Shown: positions 8,452 through 18,817, numbered from the stretch's first letter. The stretch: DNA of 64,000 nucleotides from Pseudooceanicola marinus (GCF_002786295.1 NZ_PGTC01000024.1:1-64000), one strand, 5' to 3'. Made by a program: numbers and translations. Notes: a model not told the origin generated them from the letters alone.

Positions 8452-8741
8452 TGAAGAACCAAAGCCGCCCCTACTCGCCGGACGATCTCGCTGCACGATG
8501 GGGTTGTAGCGGCGAAACGGTACGCAGCATGATCCGAAATGGGAGCCTGCCGGCATTTCGCGTTGGTCGAATGTACCGGATCCGGCCCGAAGTTGTGGAG
8601 CAACACGAGTGCGCGAATACCGAATCGGAAAGCTCAATGGCCGCTTCGTCGTCATGTGGAACGAGGCCGATGGAAAGAGGCGACGCTTTCGTCTTGCGGC
8701 ACACACGGCCAAGGAGGCCGAACGCGAAGTCCGCGATCTGA
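8451..8741 (+). CDS. Excisionase-like helix-turn-helix protein
   Basis: 96 residues from ATG at 8451. The N-terminal half is a MerR/excisionase-type winged helix: YSPDDLAARWGCSGETVRSM, then GSLPAFRVGRMYRIRPEVVEQ. Such proteins bind attachment sites and bias the paired integrase toward excision. The tail after residue ~53 is low in conserved character and overlaps the integrase start (8609) by about 130 nt in another frame, so the functional protein may effectively end earlier. Immediate linkage to an integrase supports the assignment. Confidence 0.72.
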   Translation: MKNQSRPYSPDDLAARWGCSGETVRSMIRNGSLPAFRVGRMYRIRPEVVEQHECANTESESSMAASSSCGTRPMERGDAFVLRHTRPRRPNAKSAI

Positions 8742-9643
8742 TCCTGAGCAGAACTGCCCCTGCCCAGGGGAAGACCGTGCAGCAAATCTGAGAGGCTTAC
8801 CAGCTTGAGGTGGAAGGCCGCAGACAAGTAGCCAATCTGGCTCAGACCGGAAAGAACGTGTTGCCGGACTTCGGCCACTTGTCTGCCGCACATGCCTCCA
8901 TCGAAGACTGCCGTCGTTTCATTGCAAAGCGCAGAAAAGATGGGCGCAAGGATGCAACGATCAGGACAGAATTCGGGTGCTTGCGCACAGCGCTGAGATG
9001 GGCCGAGAAGTCCAAGTTGATCGACGCCGCCCCGGCAATCGAGCTTCCATAAACTCCGCCACCTAGAGAACGCTATCTGAACAGGCAGGAGGTTGGAGCA
9101 CTTCTCGATGCCGCTACAGGGCCGCACCTCCGCCTAGCCATGTTGCTGATGCTCACCACCGCAGGGCGCATTGGTGCGTTGCTGGAGCTCACTTGGTCGC
9201 GTGTCGACTTGGACCGACGCATCATCAAGCTTTCAACCTCAGACTTAGGACCTCGCAAGGGCCGGGCGACCGTTCCTATCAACGACACTCTGCTGACTGC
9301 ACTCACGGCTGCACAGACCGCTGCACGCTCCGGCTTTGTAGTCGAGTGGGGCGGGCGGCAGGTTGGCTCGATCAAGACCGGCTTCAATGCAGCCGTCGCG
9401 CGGGCCGGAATCGACCACTGCACCCCGCATGACCTGCGACGAACCGCGGGGCGCTTCATGGCAGAGGCTGGGGTGCCAATTGAAGAAATCGCCCAATATC
9501 TCGGGCACTCCAATCCGAATACAACCAGATCGACATACAGCCAATTTTCACCGGACTATCTGCGCCGAGCCGCTGGTTCCCTGGAGTTTGGCGGGCCATC
9601 TTCGGTTCAACGAACCATAGGGAAAACCCTAAGGCCAACGTAA
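8609..9643 (+). pseudogene. Tyrosine-recombinase integrase with two in-frame stops
   Basis: One reading frame from GTG 8609 to TAA 9641-9643 is broken by TGA at 8789-8791 and TAA at 9050-9052. Parts are recognisable in order: an Arm-type N terminus (MREYRIGKLNGRFVVMW), a SAM-like core-binding domain (ATIRTEFGCLRTALRWAEKS), and the catalytic domain with TTAGRIGALLELTW (first Arg), HDLRRTAGR (His-x-x-Arg), YLGHSNPNTT (His) and the tyrosine in TYSQFS. All catalytic residues persist, so decay is recent and confined to point changes. The stop lies 14 nt from the 3' end of tRNA-Arg, the expected target of such an integrase. Confidence 0.88.
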
Positions 9644-9656
9644 GTCATTGATTTTA

Positions 9657-9733
9657 TGGTGACCCCGGCAGGATTCGAACCTGCAACCTGCCCCTTAGGA
9701 GGGGGCTGCTCTATCCAGTTGAGCCACGGGGCC
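9657..9733 (-). tRNA. tRNA-Arg (anticodon CCT)
   Basis: The reverse strand folds as a full cloverleaf: acceptor GGCCCCG paired with CGGGGTC, a D arm GCTC/GAGC, an anticodon stem GCCCC/GGGGC around loop CTCCTAA (anticodon CCT), and a T arm GCAGG-TTCGAAT-CCTGC. CCA is encoded at 9657-9659. The 3' end faces the integrase remnant, so this is the probable integration site of the island to its left. No second copy of the tRNA 3' end was noticed in 1-9650. Confidence 0.95.
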
Positions 9734-9844
9734 ACGGGCCCCTCTTACCCGCTCCGTTCCCGCTTGTCATCACGCGCTTTCCGGGCCGGGAACGCTCTAA
9801 TCCAAGACAAAAAAACCCCTCCAAGCCGGGGAAGCGGGGACGGT

Positions 9845-9859
9845 TTAAGCTGTCCTTAA
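9845..9859. promoter_or_regulatory. CtrA-type box TTAA-N7-TTAA
   Basis: Perfect TTAA-GCTGTCC-TTAA, the consensus spacing for the alphaproteobacterial response regulator CtrA. It is 118 nt before the chemoreceptor start. TTAA is rare in this GC-rich window; by eye only two pairs with exact N7 spacing were found, both upstream of motility or c-di-GMP genes. Confidence 0.7.
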
Positions 9860-9976
9860 AGTGCCGGTGCCATAGCTTCCCCTGATTTTCGGATGGCAGC
9901 CTGGGCCTGCCGCGCCCGGGACCCCCGGCGCGTGCGCATGACTAGGGCCATCTCAGCGTTCAAGAGGGTTGACGAC

Positions 9977-12349
9977 ATGACGGCAATCAAGGGCCTTGGC
10001 AGGACAAACAGGGGGGATGGCGCGGCCTTCTCGCTCCTGGGCAACATGCGACTCGCCGTGAAGCTACCGCTGATTCTGACGGCCTTTGGCCTGATTGTCG
10101 CTGCGGTCCTGACCTTCACGTCCTACAATAATTCCCGCAATCTGCTGGAAGATGAGCTGGAGCAGAAGTTCCTGATCGCCGTCCATGGCCGAGCCACCCA
10201 GATCACCGACGCCCTGCAGGAAACCGAGGGGCTGATGCGTGCCCAGGCGGAGGATCCGACGGTGGTCGCCGCCCTCAACAGCTTCATGTTGGCCTGGACC
10301 GCGCTGGAGGGAGATCCCGGCGAGGTCGTTCGCCAGAACTACGTTCGCGACAATCCCAATCCGCGTGGTGACCGCGACATGCTGCGCGCCTCCCCCGCCG
10401 GCACCCAGTTTGACCGGGTGCACGAGAAATATCACCCGTTCCTGGACCAGTTCGCCTCTGTCCGCGATCTTGAGGACGTCTACCTGATCGAGCGGGACGG
10501 CAGCGTCGTCTACTCGGTAGAGAAAGAGGCCGATTTCGGCACCAACGTTCTGACCGGCCCCTACCGCGACAGCGCCCTGGCCCGCGCCTTCAGCCGGGCG
10601 ATCGAAGCGCGCGGCCAGAAAACGATCCTGGAGGATTTCACCGCCTATGCCGGGGCCGAGGGCGATCCCGCCAGCTTCATGGCGCGGGCCGTGCTGGGCC
10701 GGGATGGCAGCCCCCTGGGCGTACTGGTCTACAACATGCCCACCGATCGCTTCAACGCGATCCTCAACAGCGCCGACGGGCTTGGCGAGACGGGAGAGGC
10801 CTTCCTGATCGGCGATGACCTGCGCCTGCGCAGCAACTCGCGCTTCGACGACGGCCCGCGCATGCTTGACCTTGCGCCCGGCGGCCCGTCGCTGCGCTCC
10901 ATCCTGGGCGGTGAGAACGAGGTCTTCGTGTCCGGCGTCGGACTGCGCGGCAATCAGGTGGAGATGATGGGCAATGACATCGCATTCGACGGTGTGACCT
11001 GGAACCTATTGGTGGAACAGGCTCAGGAGGAAGTCTATGCGCCGGTCCTCGACCTGCGCAACCAGCTGCTGACGCAGGCTCTGGGGCTGATGGTCGTGCT
11101 CAGCATCGTCGGGGTGCTGATCGGCCAGTCGATCTCCAAACCCTTCGTTCGCATCGGCGAAGCGATCCGTGGCGTAGCCGATGGCGATCTCTCCTCCGCC
11201 ATCCCGATGACCGGGCGGCGTGACGACGTGGGCACCCTGGCCAGCAACCTGGAAAACCTGCGCGGCAAGTTGTCGGCGGCGGCGGACATGCGGCGGCGCC
11301 AGGAACAGCAGGCCCGCGATCAGCATGCAGTGGTCGAACACCTGACCGGCGCCATCGCCCAGCTGGCCGAGGGCAACCTGACCGGAGTGATCCAACAGGA
11401 GTTCGCGGAAGACTACGAGGGCCTGCGCAACGGTTTCAACACGGCCCTGCTGAAGCTGAACGACTCGATCTCGGAACTGGTGACCTCCTCGCGGGAAATC
11501 GACAATTCCGCCCATGACGTCGAAAACGCCTCCAACGACCTCAGCCAGCGCGCCATCGAACAGGCTGCCAACCTGGAAGAGACCGCGGCGGCGATCACCG
11601 AGCTGTCCGCCTCGGTCAAATCCACCGCGGACAGCGCCGGCGAGGCCGACAACGTCATGACCCGTGCCAAGGAAGGCGCCAAGAAAAGCGGCGAGGTCGT
11701 GACCCAGGCGATGATCGCCATGGACAAGATTGCGACCTCCTCCCAGAAGATCACTCAGGTCACCTCGGTCATTGAGGATCTAGCCTTCCAGACCAACCTG
11801 CTGGCCCTGAATGCCGGGGTGGAGGCGGCCCGGGCCGGCGAAGCCGGACGCGGTTTCGCAGTCGTCGCCTCCGAAGTGCGAGCTCTGGCACAGCGTAGCT
11901 CCGAAGCGGCCAAGGAAATCAACCAGTTGATCCAGGAGGCGGCAGAGAATGTGTCCGGTGGTGTAGAACTGGTCGAAAAGGCCGGCAAGAGCTTCGAGAG
12001 CCTGATCGGAGAGTTTGACAAGGTCTCCGCCTCGGTCTCCTCCATCGCTACCGCCGCACGCGAGCTGTCCGTGGGCCTGGAGGAAATCAATGCCGCGGTC
12101 GACCAGCTGGATCAGGTCACGCAGAAGAACGCGGCGGTGGCCTCCTCGGTGCATGGCACCGGCAAGCTGATGGTCAGCGAGGCGGCCAAGCTGAACCGCA
12201 TCTCGGCCGGCTTCCGCTGTGACGAAAGCAAGATGCGCCGCGCCGTGAGCACCAGCACGGCGGTGCCAAAAGCCAGCCAGGCCCGCGCGGTGGCCAATGC
12301 CCCCGCCGCCGTGGACAGCCATGGCGCCGACGAATGGGCCGAGTTCTGA
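9977..12349 (+). CDS. Methyl-accepting chemotaxis protein
   Basis: 790 residues from the ATG at 9977; the longer frame from 9893 has an Arg-rich N terminus with no signal character. TM1 is about residues 31-50, followed by a ~315-residue periplasmic sensor of dCache type ([20 protein letters not shown]), TM2 around 368-388, a HAMP linker ([16 protein letters not shown]), a second HAMP-like unit ([15 protein letters not shown]) and the kinase-control domain. The hairpin tip [20 protein letters not shown] near 610 is diagnostic. The protein ends DEWAEF, an xWxxF pentapeptide of the kind that tethers CheR/CheB. The ligand is unknown. A CtrA-type box lies upstream, which fits co-control with motility. 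Confidence 0.95.
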   Translation: MTAIKGLGRTNRGDGAAFSLLGNMRLAVKLPLILTAFGLIVAAVLTFTSYNNSRNLLEDELEQKFLIAVHGRATQITDALQETEGLMRAQAEDPTVVAALNSFMLAWTALEGDPGEVVRQNYVRDNPNPRGDRDMLRASPAGTQFDRVHEKYHPFLDQFASVRDLEDVYLIERDGSVVYSVEKEADFGTNVLTGPYRDSALARAFSRAIEARGQKTILEDFTAYAGAEGDPASFMARAVLGRDGSPLGVLVYNMPTDRFNAILNSADGLGETGEAFLIGDDLRLRSNSRFDDGPRMLDLAPGGPSLRSILGGENEVFVSGVGLRGNQVEMMGNDIAFDGVTWNLLVEQAQEEVYAPVLDLRNQLLTQALGLMVVLSIVGVLIGQSISKPFVRIGEAIRGVADGDLSSAIPMTGRRDDVGTLASNLENLRGKLSAAADMRRRQEQQARDQHAVVEHLTGAIAQLAEGNLTGVIQQEFAEDYEGLRNGFNTALLKLNDSISELVTSSREIDNSAHDVENASNDLSQRAIEQAANLEETAAAITELSASVKSTADSAGEADNVMTRAKEGAKKSGEVVTQAMIAMDKIATSSQKITQVTSVIEDLAFQTNLLALNAGVEAARAGEAGRGFAVVASEVRALAQRSSEAAKEINQLIQEAAENVSGGVELVEKAGKSFESLIGEFDKVSASVSSIATAARELSVGLEEINAAVDQLDQVTQKNAAVASSVHGTGKLMVSEAAKLNRISAGFRCDESKMRRAVSTSTAVPKASQARAVANAPAAVDSHGADEWAEF

Positions 12350-12386
12350 GAGCTTCCTCTCCCGACCTCCCCCAGGGAGAGGCAAG

Positions 12387-12420
12387 ACCAGGGGCGTGTC
12401 CGATGAGGGGCGCCCCTGGT
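12387..12420 (+). terminator. Hairpin after the chemoreceptor gene
   Basis: Perfect 10-bp stem ACCAGGGGCG / CGCCCCTGGT with a 14-nt loop, starting 38 nt after the stop. There is no T-tract, so it may be a weak terminator or an mRNA-stabilising hairpin. Confidence 0.5.
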
Positions 12421-12595
12421 GACCTCCGTCCGGGACACCCCATCCGTTGATGCTGCTGCCGATGGGTGCGCCAGATGCAGGTCTGGACGGTGAATTTCCG
12501 CAAAGCGGAACGGTCTGGCAATGGCGGCTTGCTGAAGGGCGCGCGGACGGGATACGATCTGTTCACCACGGCCCGCGCGCGCCAAGGCGCAGGGC

Positions 12596-13642
12596 ATGAC
12601 AGACAGGACCGCGCCCTTGACCAGACCGACGAACCGCCCGCTGACCCTTCGCGATGTCTCCGAAGCGTCGGGCGTGTCGGAAATGACTGTCAGCCGCGTC
12701 CTGCGCAATCGCGGCGATGTCAGCGAAGCCACCCGGCAGAAGGTCCTGCTGGCGGCAAAGCGGATGGGTTATGTCCCGAACAAGATCGCAGGCGCCCTGG
12801 CCAGCCAGCGGGTGAACCTGGTCGCCGTCATCATCCCGTCGATGTCCAACATGGTCTTCCCGGAAGTGATGACCGGCATCTCCCGCGTGCTGGAAACATC
12901 GCCTCTGCAACCGGTGGTCGGCGTCACCGACTACCAGCCCGAGAAGGAAGAGACCGTCCTCTATGAGATGCTGTCCTGGCGCCCGTCCGGCGTGATCATC
13001 GCCGGGCTGGAACATTCCGACGCCTCGCGCGCCATGCTGAAGGCCTCTGGCATTCCGGTGGTCGAGATCATGGATACCGACGGCACGCCGATCGACAGCG
13101 CGGTCGGCATTTCGCACCGCCGCGCCGGGCGTGAGATGGCCCGTGCCATCCTGCGCGCCGGGTATCGTAAGATCGGTTTCATGGGCACCAGGCTGGGCCG
13201 CGACCATCGCGCCCGCAAACGGTTTGAGGGCTTCACCGAGGCCCTGGCGAAAAGCGGGATCGAGATCGCCGACACCGAGTTCTACACTCAGGGGTCCGGT
13301 CTCGGCAAAGGGCGCGAGATGACCAAGGCGATGATGGAACGCCGCCCTGACCTCGATTGTCTCTATTATTCCAATGACATCGTCGGCGCCGGCGGGCTGC
13401 TGTGGATGATGGAGCAGGGCTACGACATCCCCGGTCAGATCGGCATGGCCGGCTTCAACGATGTCGAACTGCTGAAGGGCCTGCCGAAGAAACTGGCGAC
13501 GATGGATTCCTGCCGCGAAGAAATCGGACGCCGCGCCGCCGAGATCATCCTGGAGCGCGTCGAACACCCGGACACGCCCCCCGCCGGCAAGGTGGAACTG
13601 AGCCCGAAGATCAACTTCGGCGACACCCTGCGGTTGGGCTAG
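12596..13642 (+). CDS. LacI-family transcriptional repressor
   Basis: 348 residues with AAGG 9 nt before the ATG. The N-terminal LacI helix-turn-helix and hinge are clear: LTLRDVSEASGVSEMTVSRVLRN at about 16-38, then KRMGYVPNKIAGALAS. The rest is a periplasmic-binding-like ligand domain (VAVIIPSMSNMVFPEVMTGI, IIAGLEHS, YYSNDIVGAGGLLWM, GMAGFNDVEL). The arrangement resembles gluconate-type regulators (GntR of the LacI family), inferred only. The next gene starts directly after the stop, so the two are probably co-transcribed although their functions look unrelated. The effector and target operon are not visible here. Confidence 0.92.
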   Translation: MTDRTAPLTRPTNRPLTLRDVSEASGVSEMTVSRVLRNRGDVSEATRQKVLLAAKRMGYVPNKIAGALASQRVNLVAVIIPSMSNMVFPEVMTGISRVLETSPLQPVVGVTDYQPEKEETVLYEMLSWRPSGVIIAGLEHSDASRAMLKASGIPVVEIMDTDGTPIDSAVGISHRRAGREMARAILRAGYRKIGFMGTRLGRDHRARKRFEGFTEALAKSGIEIADTEFYTQGSGLGKGREMTKAMMERRPDLDCLYYSNDIVGAGGLLWMMEQGYDIPGQIGMAGFNDVELLKGLPKKLATMDSCREEIGRRAAEIILERVEHPDTPPAGKVELSPKINFGDTLRLG

Positions 13643-14842
13643 GTGACACGCCCGCAGCTCGACAATGCGACAGCCCGGCGGCTGTTCCTGCACCGTCACC
13701 AGCTGGGCCAGACGCCGGCCGGCCCCGGCAAGGGCGCCGACCTGCTGGCGCTGATCGAACAGCTGGGCTTCGTCCAGGTCGATTCGGTGAACACCCTGGC
13801 CCGCGCCCACGACATGATCCTCTACGCGCGCCGCCCGGCCTATCGCCCGGCGCATCTTTCGCGGCTGATCGAACGCGATCGCAGCCTGTTCGAGCACTGG
13901 ACCCATGACGCCTCCGTCATCCCCACGGCCTACCTGCCGCACTGGCGCCTGCGGTTTCAGCGCGACGCGGCGCGCCTGCGGGGCCGCTGGCCGCGTTGGC
14001 AGGGCGAGGCCTTCCTGGCCGAGTTGCAGCAGGTCCGCGACCATGTCACCGCCCATGGCGAGGTCTGTTCCGCTGACCTGAAGGCGGCGGAAGCCGAAAA
14101 ATCCACCGGCTGGTGGGACTGGCACCCGTCGAAGGCGGCGTTGGAGTACCTCTGGCGCAGCGGCGAGCTGGCGATTTCGCGGCGCAAGGGGTTCCGGAAA
14201 TACTACGATCTGACCGAGCGGGTGCTGGGCTGGCCCGACCAGCCGCCCGAGGCGGAGACCCTGGACTGGCTGATGGCCGGCGCGCTGGACCGGCTGGGCT
14301 TTGCCACGCCGGGCGAACTGGCCGCCTTCTGGGATATCGCGACACCGGCGGAGGCGAAGGACTGGACGCAGCGCGCTCTGGACGCCGGTCAGGTCGAAGA
14401 GATCGAGATCGCGGGCCACGACGGCAAACTGCGGCGCAGCATCGCCCGCCCTGGCATGGCGGCAGCCGCCGCTACCCTGCCCCCCGCTCCGCCCCGCCTG
14501 CGCGTGCTTAGCCCCTTCGACCCGGCGCTGCGCGACCGGGCGCGGGCGCAGCGGCTCTTCGGCTTTCACTACCGAATCGAGATCTTCGTGCCGGCGCCGA
14601 GACGGATCTACGGCTACTACGTCTTCCCCCTGCTGGAAGGGGAACGGATGGTGGGCCGGATCGACATGAAGGCGGAGCGGGACAGCGGCACCCTGGCCGT
14701 CACCCGTCTGTGGCCCGAGCGCGGCATCCGGTTCGGCCAGGGCCGTATCGCCCGGCTGGAAGCGGAACTGACCCGCGTCGCGCGGTTCGCCGGGCTGGAA
14801 CAGATCCGCTTTGCCCCCGACTGGCTGGCAGATCCGAAATAG
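13643..14842 (+). CDS. YcaQ-like winged-helix protein (interstrand crosslink DNA glycosylase family)
   Basis: 399 residues starting at GTG immediately after the TAG of the LacI gene. The family pattern is clear: ARRLFLHRHQLG at the N terminus, GFVQVDSVNTLARAHDMILYARR, FEHWTHDASVIP, then KAALEYLWRSGELAISRRKGF and the C-terminal RIYGYYVFPLLEGERMVGRIDMKA. Members of this winged-helix family (YcaQ/AlkX and relatives) unhook alkylated bases and interstrand crosslinks. Length and all family blocks are present, so it is probably intact and active. Direct abutment to the regulator suggests translational coupling. Confidence 0.88.
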   Translation: MTRPQLDNATARRLFLHRHQLGQTPAGPGKGADLLALIEQLGFVQVDSVNTLARAHDMILYARRPAYRPAHLSRLIERDRSLFEHWTHDASVIPTAYLPHWRLRFQRDAARLRGRWPRWQGEAFLAELQQVRDHVTAHGEVCSADLKAAEAEKSTGWWDWHPSKAALEYLWRSGELAISRRKGFRKYYDLTERVLGWPDQPPEAETLDWLMAGALDRLGFATPGELAAFWDIATPAEAKDWTQRALDAGQVEEIEIAGHDGKLRRSIARPGMAAAAATLPPAPPRLRVLSPFDPALRDRARAQRLFGFHYRIEIFVPAPRRIYGYYVFPLLEGERMVGRIDMKAERDSGTLAVTRLWPERGIRFGQGRIARLEAELTRVARFAGLEQIRFAPDWLADPK

Positions 14843-14857
14843 CCGGACCAAAGCAGA

Positions 14858-14879
14858 AGGGCCGCCCCGCGGCGACCCT
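14858..14879. terminator. Bidirectional terminator-like hairpin
   Basis: A 9-nt stem AGGGCCGCC / GGCGACCCT (one mismatch) with a 4-nt loop sits between the convergent ycaQ-like and coxM genes and is followed on the + strand by CCTTCCGTTTT. It is well placed to end both transcripts. Confidence 0.55.
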
Positions 14880-14909
14880 CCTTCCGTTTTCAACGGGATG
14901 GCGGCGCGA

Positions 14910-15698
14910 TCAGCCCGCCGCGGTCACCGCACGGCCGGTCAGCACCTTGGCCAGATGCGCCCGGTATTCGGCGGAGCCGTGCAGATCGGCCATCATGCCA
15001 TCCGCATCCAGCGACAGCGCCGAAACGGCCCCGGCAGAGAAATTGCCCGACAGCGCCTCTTCGGCCTCGGACCAGCGGAACACACCCTCTTCGGAGGCGC
15101 CGGTGATGGCCACGCGCACGCCACCCGCAAATTTCGCCACGAAAACCCCGGCCAGGGCAAAGCGTGAGGCGGGCTGTTCGAACTTCACATAGGCCGCCGC
15201 CTCGGGGATCGGGAAGGTGACGCGAGTGATGATCTCGCCCTCTTCCAGCGCGGTGGCGAACATGCCCTCGAAATACTCGTCCGCCGGGATCTCGCGGCGG
15301 TTGGTCACCACCGTCGCGCCCGAGGCCAGGGCGGCCGCCGGATAACAGGCGGCGGGGTCGTTGTTGGCCAGGCTGCCGCCGATGGTGCCCCGGTTGCGCA
15401 CCGCCGGGTCGCCGATGTTGCCCGCCAGCGCGGCCAGCGCCGGGTAGGCCTCCGCCACCTCCCTTGCCACCGTCGCATGGGTGGTCGCCGCGCCGATGGT
15501 CACCCTGTCGCCGCCCACCGTCACCCCCTTCAGCGCCTCGATCCCCAGCAGACTGACCAGGGTTTCGGGCGCGTTCAGGCGCTGTTTCATCGTCGGGATC
15601 AGGGTCTGACCGCCGGAGAGGGGCTGGGCCTCGTCATCCGCCAGGGCCGCCACCGCCTCTTCCACCGTCGAAGGTTTCACGAAGTCGAAATTGTACAT
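14910..15698 (-). CDS. coxM: CO dehydrogenase-type medium subunit (FAD-binding)
   Basis: 262 residues, the FAD subunit of a molybdenum hydroxylase of the CO-dehydrogenase/xanthine-dehydrogenase class. The FAD loops are present: SGGQTLIP at 28-35 and RNRGTIGGSLANNDP at about 101-115, the latter holding the TIGGS motif. The C-terminal CO_deh_flav_C domain follows. It passes electrons from the 2Fe-2S subunit to FAD and on to an acceptor. It is the last gene of coxS-coxL-coxM, about 60 nt after coxL. The order S-L-M differs from the M-S-L order of the classic form I carboxydotroph operon and matches form II clusters. Confidence 0.9.
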   Translation of the reverse strand: MYNFDFVKPSTVEEAVAALADDEAQPLSGGQTLIPTMKQRLNAPETLVSLLGIEALKGVTVGGDRVTIGAATTHATVAREVAEAYPALAALAGNIGDPAVRNRGTIGGSLANNDPAACYPAAALASGATVVTNRREIPADEYFEGMFATALEEGEIITRVTFPIPEAAAYVKFEQPASRFALAGVFVAKFAGGVRVAITGASEEGVFRWSEAEEALSGNFSAGAVSALSLDADGMMADLHGSAEYRAHLAKVLTGRAVTAAG

Positions 15699-15758
15699 GG
15701 GTTCTCTCCCTGTTGAGGTTCCGCGAGGCCCGAAAGGCCCCGCGAAGTCCCTGACGGA

Positions 15759-18125
15759 TCAGGCGTTCATCGCGGCCCAGACTCTGGCGGGCGACAGCGG
15801 CATGTCAATATGCGAGACCGATTTCCCGTCCCGTTGCAGCGCGTCGATCACCGCGTTGACCAGCGCGGGCGGTGATCCGATGGCCCCGGCCTCGCCACAG
15901 CCTTTGACCCCAAGGGGGTTGTGGGTGCAGGGCGTCTGGCAGGAATGATCCACGTCGATCATCGGCAGGTCGGAAGCACGCGGCATGGCGTAATCCATGT
16001 AGCTGGCCGACAGAAGCTGCCCATCCGCATCATAGACACAGTTTTCCAGCAGGGCCTGCCCGATCCCCTGACCGACACCGCCCTGCACCTGCCCCTCGAC
16101 GATCATCGGGTTGATGACATTGCCGAAATCATCGGCAGCGGCGAAGCTCTGCACCTCGACCCGGCCGGTGTCGGGGTCGACCTCCACCTCGCAGATGTAG
16201 CAGCCCGAGGGGTAGGTGAAGTTGGCCGGATCGTAGAAGGCCGTCTCTTCCAGCCCCGGTTCGATGTCATCCAGCGGGTAGTTGTGCGGCACGTAAGCCG
16301 CCAGGGTCACGTCGCCCCAGGCCACGGATTTATCGGTGCCCGCGACGCTGAAGGCGCCGTCCTTCAGCTCGATGTCGGCCTCGGAGGCCTCCATCAGGTG
16401 GGCGGCGATCTTCTTTGCCTTGGCGATGATCTTCTCCGTCGCCCGCACCATGGCCGAACCGCCGACCGCGATCGACCGCGAGCCATAGGTGCCCATGCCC
16501 ATGGGCGTGTTGGCGGTGTCACCATGCACGATCTCCACCTGGTCGGGCGAGATGCCGATCATATCCGCCACCACCTGCGGGAAGGAGGTTTCATGCCCCT
16601 GCCCGTGGGAATGGCTGCCGGTCATCACCACCAGCCCGCCGGTGGCGTTCACCCGCACCGTGGCGGATTCGTAAAGGCCCGCGCGGGCGCCCAGCTGACC
16701 CACCAGGTTCGAGGGCGCGATGCCGCAGGCCTCGATGTAATGCGACAGGCCGATCCCGCGCAGCTTGCCCTTCGCGGCGGAGGCCGCCCGGCGCGTTTCG
16801 AAGCCCGCATAGCCGGCCATCTGCATGGCCTTGTCGAGCGTCGCCTCGTAGTCACCGGTGTCGTATTCGACGGCGACCGGGGTGGCATAGGGGAACTGGT
16901 CCTTGCGGATGAAATTCTGCCGCCGCAGCTCTGCCGGATCCACCCCCAACTCCCGCGCGGCCTTGTCGACGACACGTTCCAGCTGGAAGGTCGCCTCGGG
17001 CCGCCCGGCCCCGCGATAGGCATCCACCGGCACGGTATTGGTAAAGACCGCCTTCACGTTCACGTAGATCAGCGGCGTGCGATAGTTGCCCGCCATCAGC
17101 GTGCCGTGCAGCCATGTCGGCACCGAGGGGGCGAAGGTCGACAGATAGGCGCCCATGTTGGCATAGGTGTCGGTGCGCAGCGCGGTAAAGTTGTTGTCGG
17201 CGTCCAGCGCCAGCTGGATCTTGGTCACATGGTCGCGCCCGTGAGCGTCCGAGATGAAGGCCTCGGACCGGGTCGAGGTCCATTTCACCGGCCGCCGCAG
17301 CTGTTTCGCGGCGAAGGTGCAAAACGCCTCTTCGGCATAGTGGAAAATCTTGGTGCCGAAACCACCGCCCACATCGGGCGCCACGACGCGCAGCTTGTGT
17401 TCCGGGATGCCCAGCACGAAGGCCCCCATCAGCAGGCGGATCACATGGGGGTTCTGCGAGGTGGTGTAGAGCGTCGAGCTGTCGTCGTGCAACGCGTAGT
17501 CGCCGATGGCCACGCGCGGCTCCATCGGGTTGGCGACAAGGCGGTTGTTGACCAGCTCCAGCGTGGTGACATGGGCAGCGTTTGCAAACGCCTCCTCGAC
17601 CGCCGCCTTGTTCTCCTCGACGAAGCCCCAGTCGTAGCACAGGTTCGAGGTCAGCTCGTCATGCACCTTGGGCGCACCTTCGGCCACGGCCTGCTTCATG
17701 TCGATGACCGCCGGCAGGTCCTCGGTGTCCAGCTCGATCGCCTCGGCGGCGTCGCGGGCCTGCTCCAGCGTCTCGGCGACCACCGCGGCGACGATTTCGC
17801 CCACGTGGCGGATCTTGCCTTCGGCCAGGATCGGGTGCTTCGGCTCCTGCATGGGCTGGCCGTGCTTGTCCGTCACCTGCCAGCCGCAGGGCAGGCCGCC
17901 GACGCCCTCGAAATCCTTCGCGGTGAAGATGCGCAGCACGCCGGGCATTTCGGCGGCGGCGCTGGTGTCGACCGCGTTCAGCGTCGCATGGGCCACATCG
18001 GCACGCAGGAAATGCACATGGGCCTGGCCGCGCAGATTGATGTCGTCGGTGTAACGTCCGGTTCCGGTCAGGAAACGCAGGTCTTCGCGCCGCTTCACGC
18101 TGGCGCCGATGCCGTCCTTGGGCAT
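15759..18125 (-). CDS. coxL: CO dehydrogenase form II-type large subunit (molybdopterin)
   Basis: 788 residues from ATG 18123-18125, which has GGAGGAG 6 nt upstream; the longer frame (to 18152) is not needed. Molybdenum cofactor-binding hydroxylase features: GGGFGTK near 260, [14 protein letters not shown], and the catalytic Glu region [15 protein letters not shown] near the C terminus. The active-site loop reads AYRGAGR at 369-375, the form II signature; form I enzymes have AYRCSFR, whose Cys holds the Cu-S-Mo centre. CO oxidation is therefore uncertain and another aldehyde, purine or aromatic substrate is possible. No cofactor-insertion genes (coxD/E/F) are in the window. Confidence 0.92.
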   Translation of the reverse strand: MPKDGIGASVKRREDLRFLTGTGRYTDDINLRGQAHVHFLRADVAHATLNAVDTSAAAEMPGVLRIFTAKDFEGVGGLPCGWQVTDKHGQPMQEPKHPILAEGKIRHVGEIVAAVVAETLEQARDAAEAIELDTEDLPAVIDMKQAVAEGAPKVHDELTSNLCYDWGFVEENKAAVEEAFANAAHVTTLELVNNRLVANPMEPRVAIGDYALHDDSSTLYTTSQNPHVIRLLMGAFVLGIPEHKLRVVAPDVGGGFGTKIFHYAEEAFCTFAAKQLRRPVKWTSTRSEAFISDAHGRDHVTKIQLALDADNNFTALRTDTYANMGAYLSTFAPSVPTWLHGTLMAGNYRTPLIYVNVKAVFTNTVPVDAYRGAGRPEATFQLERVVDKAARELGVDPAELRRQNFIRKDQFPYATPVAVEYDTGDYEATLDKAMQMAGYAGFETRRAASAAKGKLRGIGLSHYIEACGIAPSNLVGQLGARAGLYESATVRVNATGGLVVMTGSHSHGQGHETSFPQVVADMIGISPDQVEIVHGDTANTPMGMGTYGSRSIAVGGSAMVRATEKIIAKAKKIAAHLMEASEADIELKDGAFSVAGTDKSVAWGDVTLAAYVPHNYPLDDIEPGLEETAFYDPANFTYPSGCYICEVEVDPDTGRVEVQSFAAADDFGNVINPMIVEGQVQGGVGQGIGQALLENCVYDADGQLLSASYMDYAMPRASDLPMIDVDHSCQTPCTHNPLGVKGCGEAGAIGSPPALVNAVIDALQRDGKSVSHIDMPLSPARVWAAMNA

Positions 18126-18224
18126 GGTCTCTCCTCCCTTGGGTGCTGCCACGACAACCGTGGCGACGCGCCGCGTGGCACGCCAGACGGGCCGCGCCCC
18201 TCCTCCGGGCGCGGAACCGGATGC

Positions 18225-18704
<480 letters not shown>

Positions 18705-18801
18705 TCTCTCCTCCCTAGGTGGCGCAAGGTCACGCGGCCTCCCCGCCGCGCCCGAAGCTGCCTTGTTAAAAAGGCTAGGCCCGGGATTGGGGCGGAGACC
18801 A

Positions 18802-18817
18802 TACGACTAAAGTCGTA
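18802..18817. promoter_or_regulatory. 16-bp palindrome between coxS and the response-regulator operon
   Basis: TACGACTAAAGTCGTA: two perfect 7-nt arms around AA. The size and dyad form suit a dimeric LuxR/NarL-type response regulator. It lies 98 nt before the coxS start and 126 nt before the regulator start, so one site could serve both directions. Binding is inferred. Confidence 0.62.

Noticed and set aside
9657-9733. A second copy of the tRNA-Arg 3' end as left attachment site within 1-9650
   Set aside because: No second copy of the T-arm/acceptor sequence was seen by eye; without a search this remains open but is not claimed.
12563-14893. A 776-codon leftward frame opposite the LacI and YcaQ-like genes
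   Set aside because: It is an antisense shadow caused by high GC and third-position bias; the rightward genes have clear family motifs.
18758-18780. GCCTT-GTTAAA-AAGGC hairpin upstream of coxS
   Set aside because: The stem is only 5 bp and it lies in the 5' region of both divergent operons, so a terminator call is not supported.
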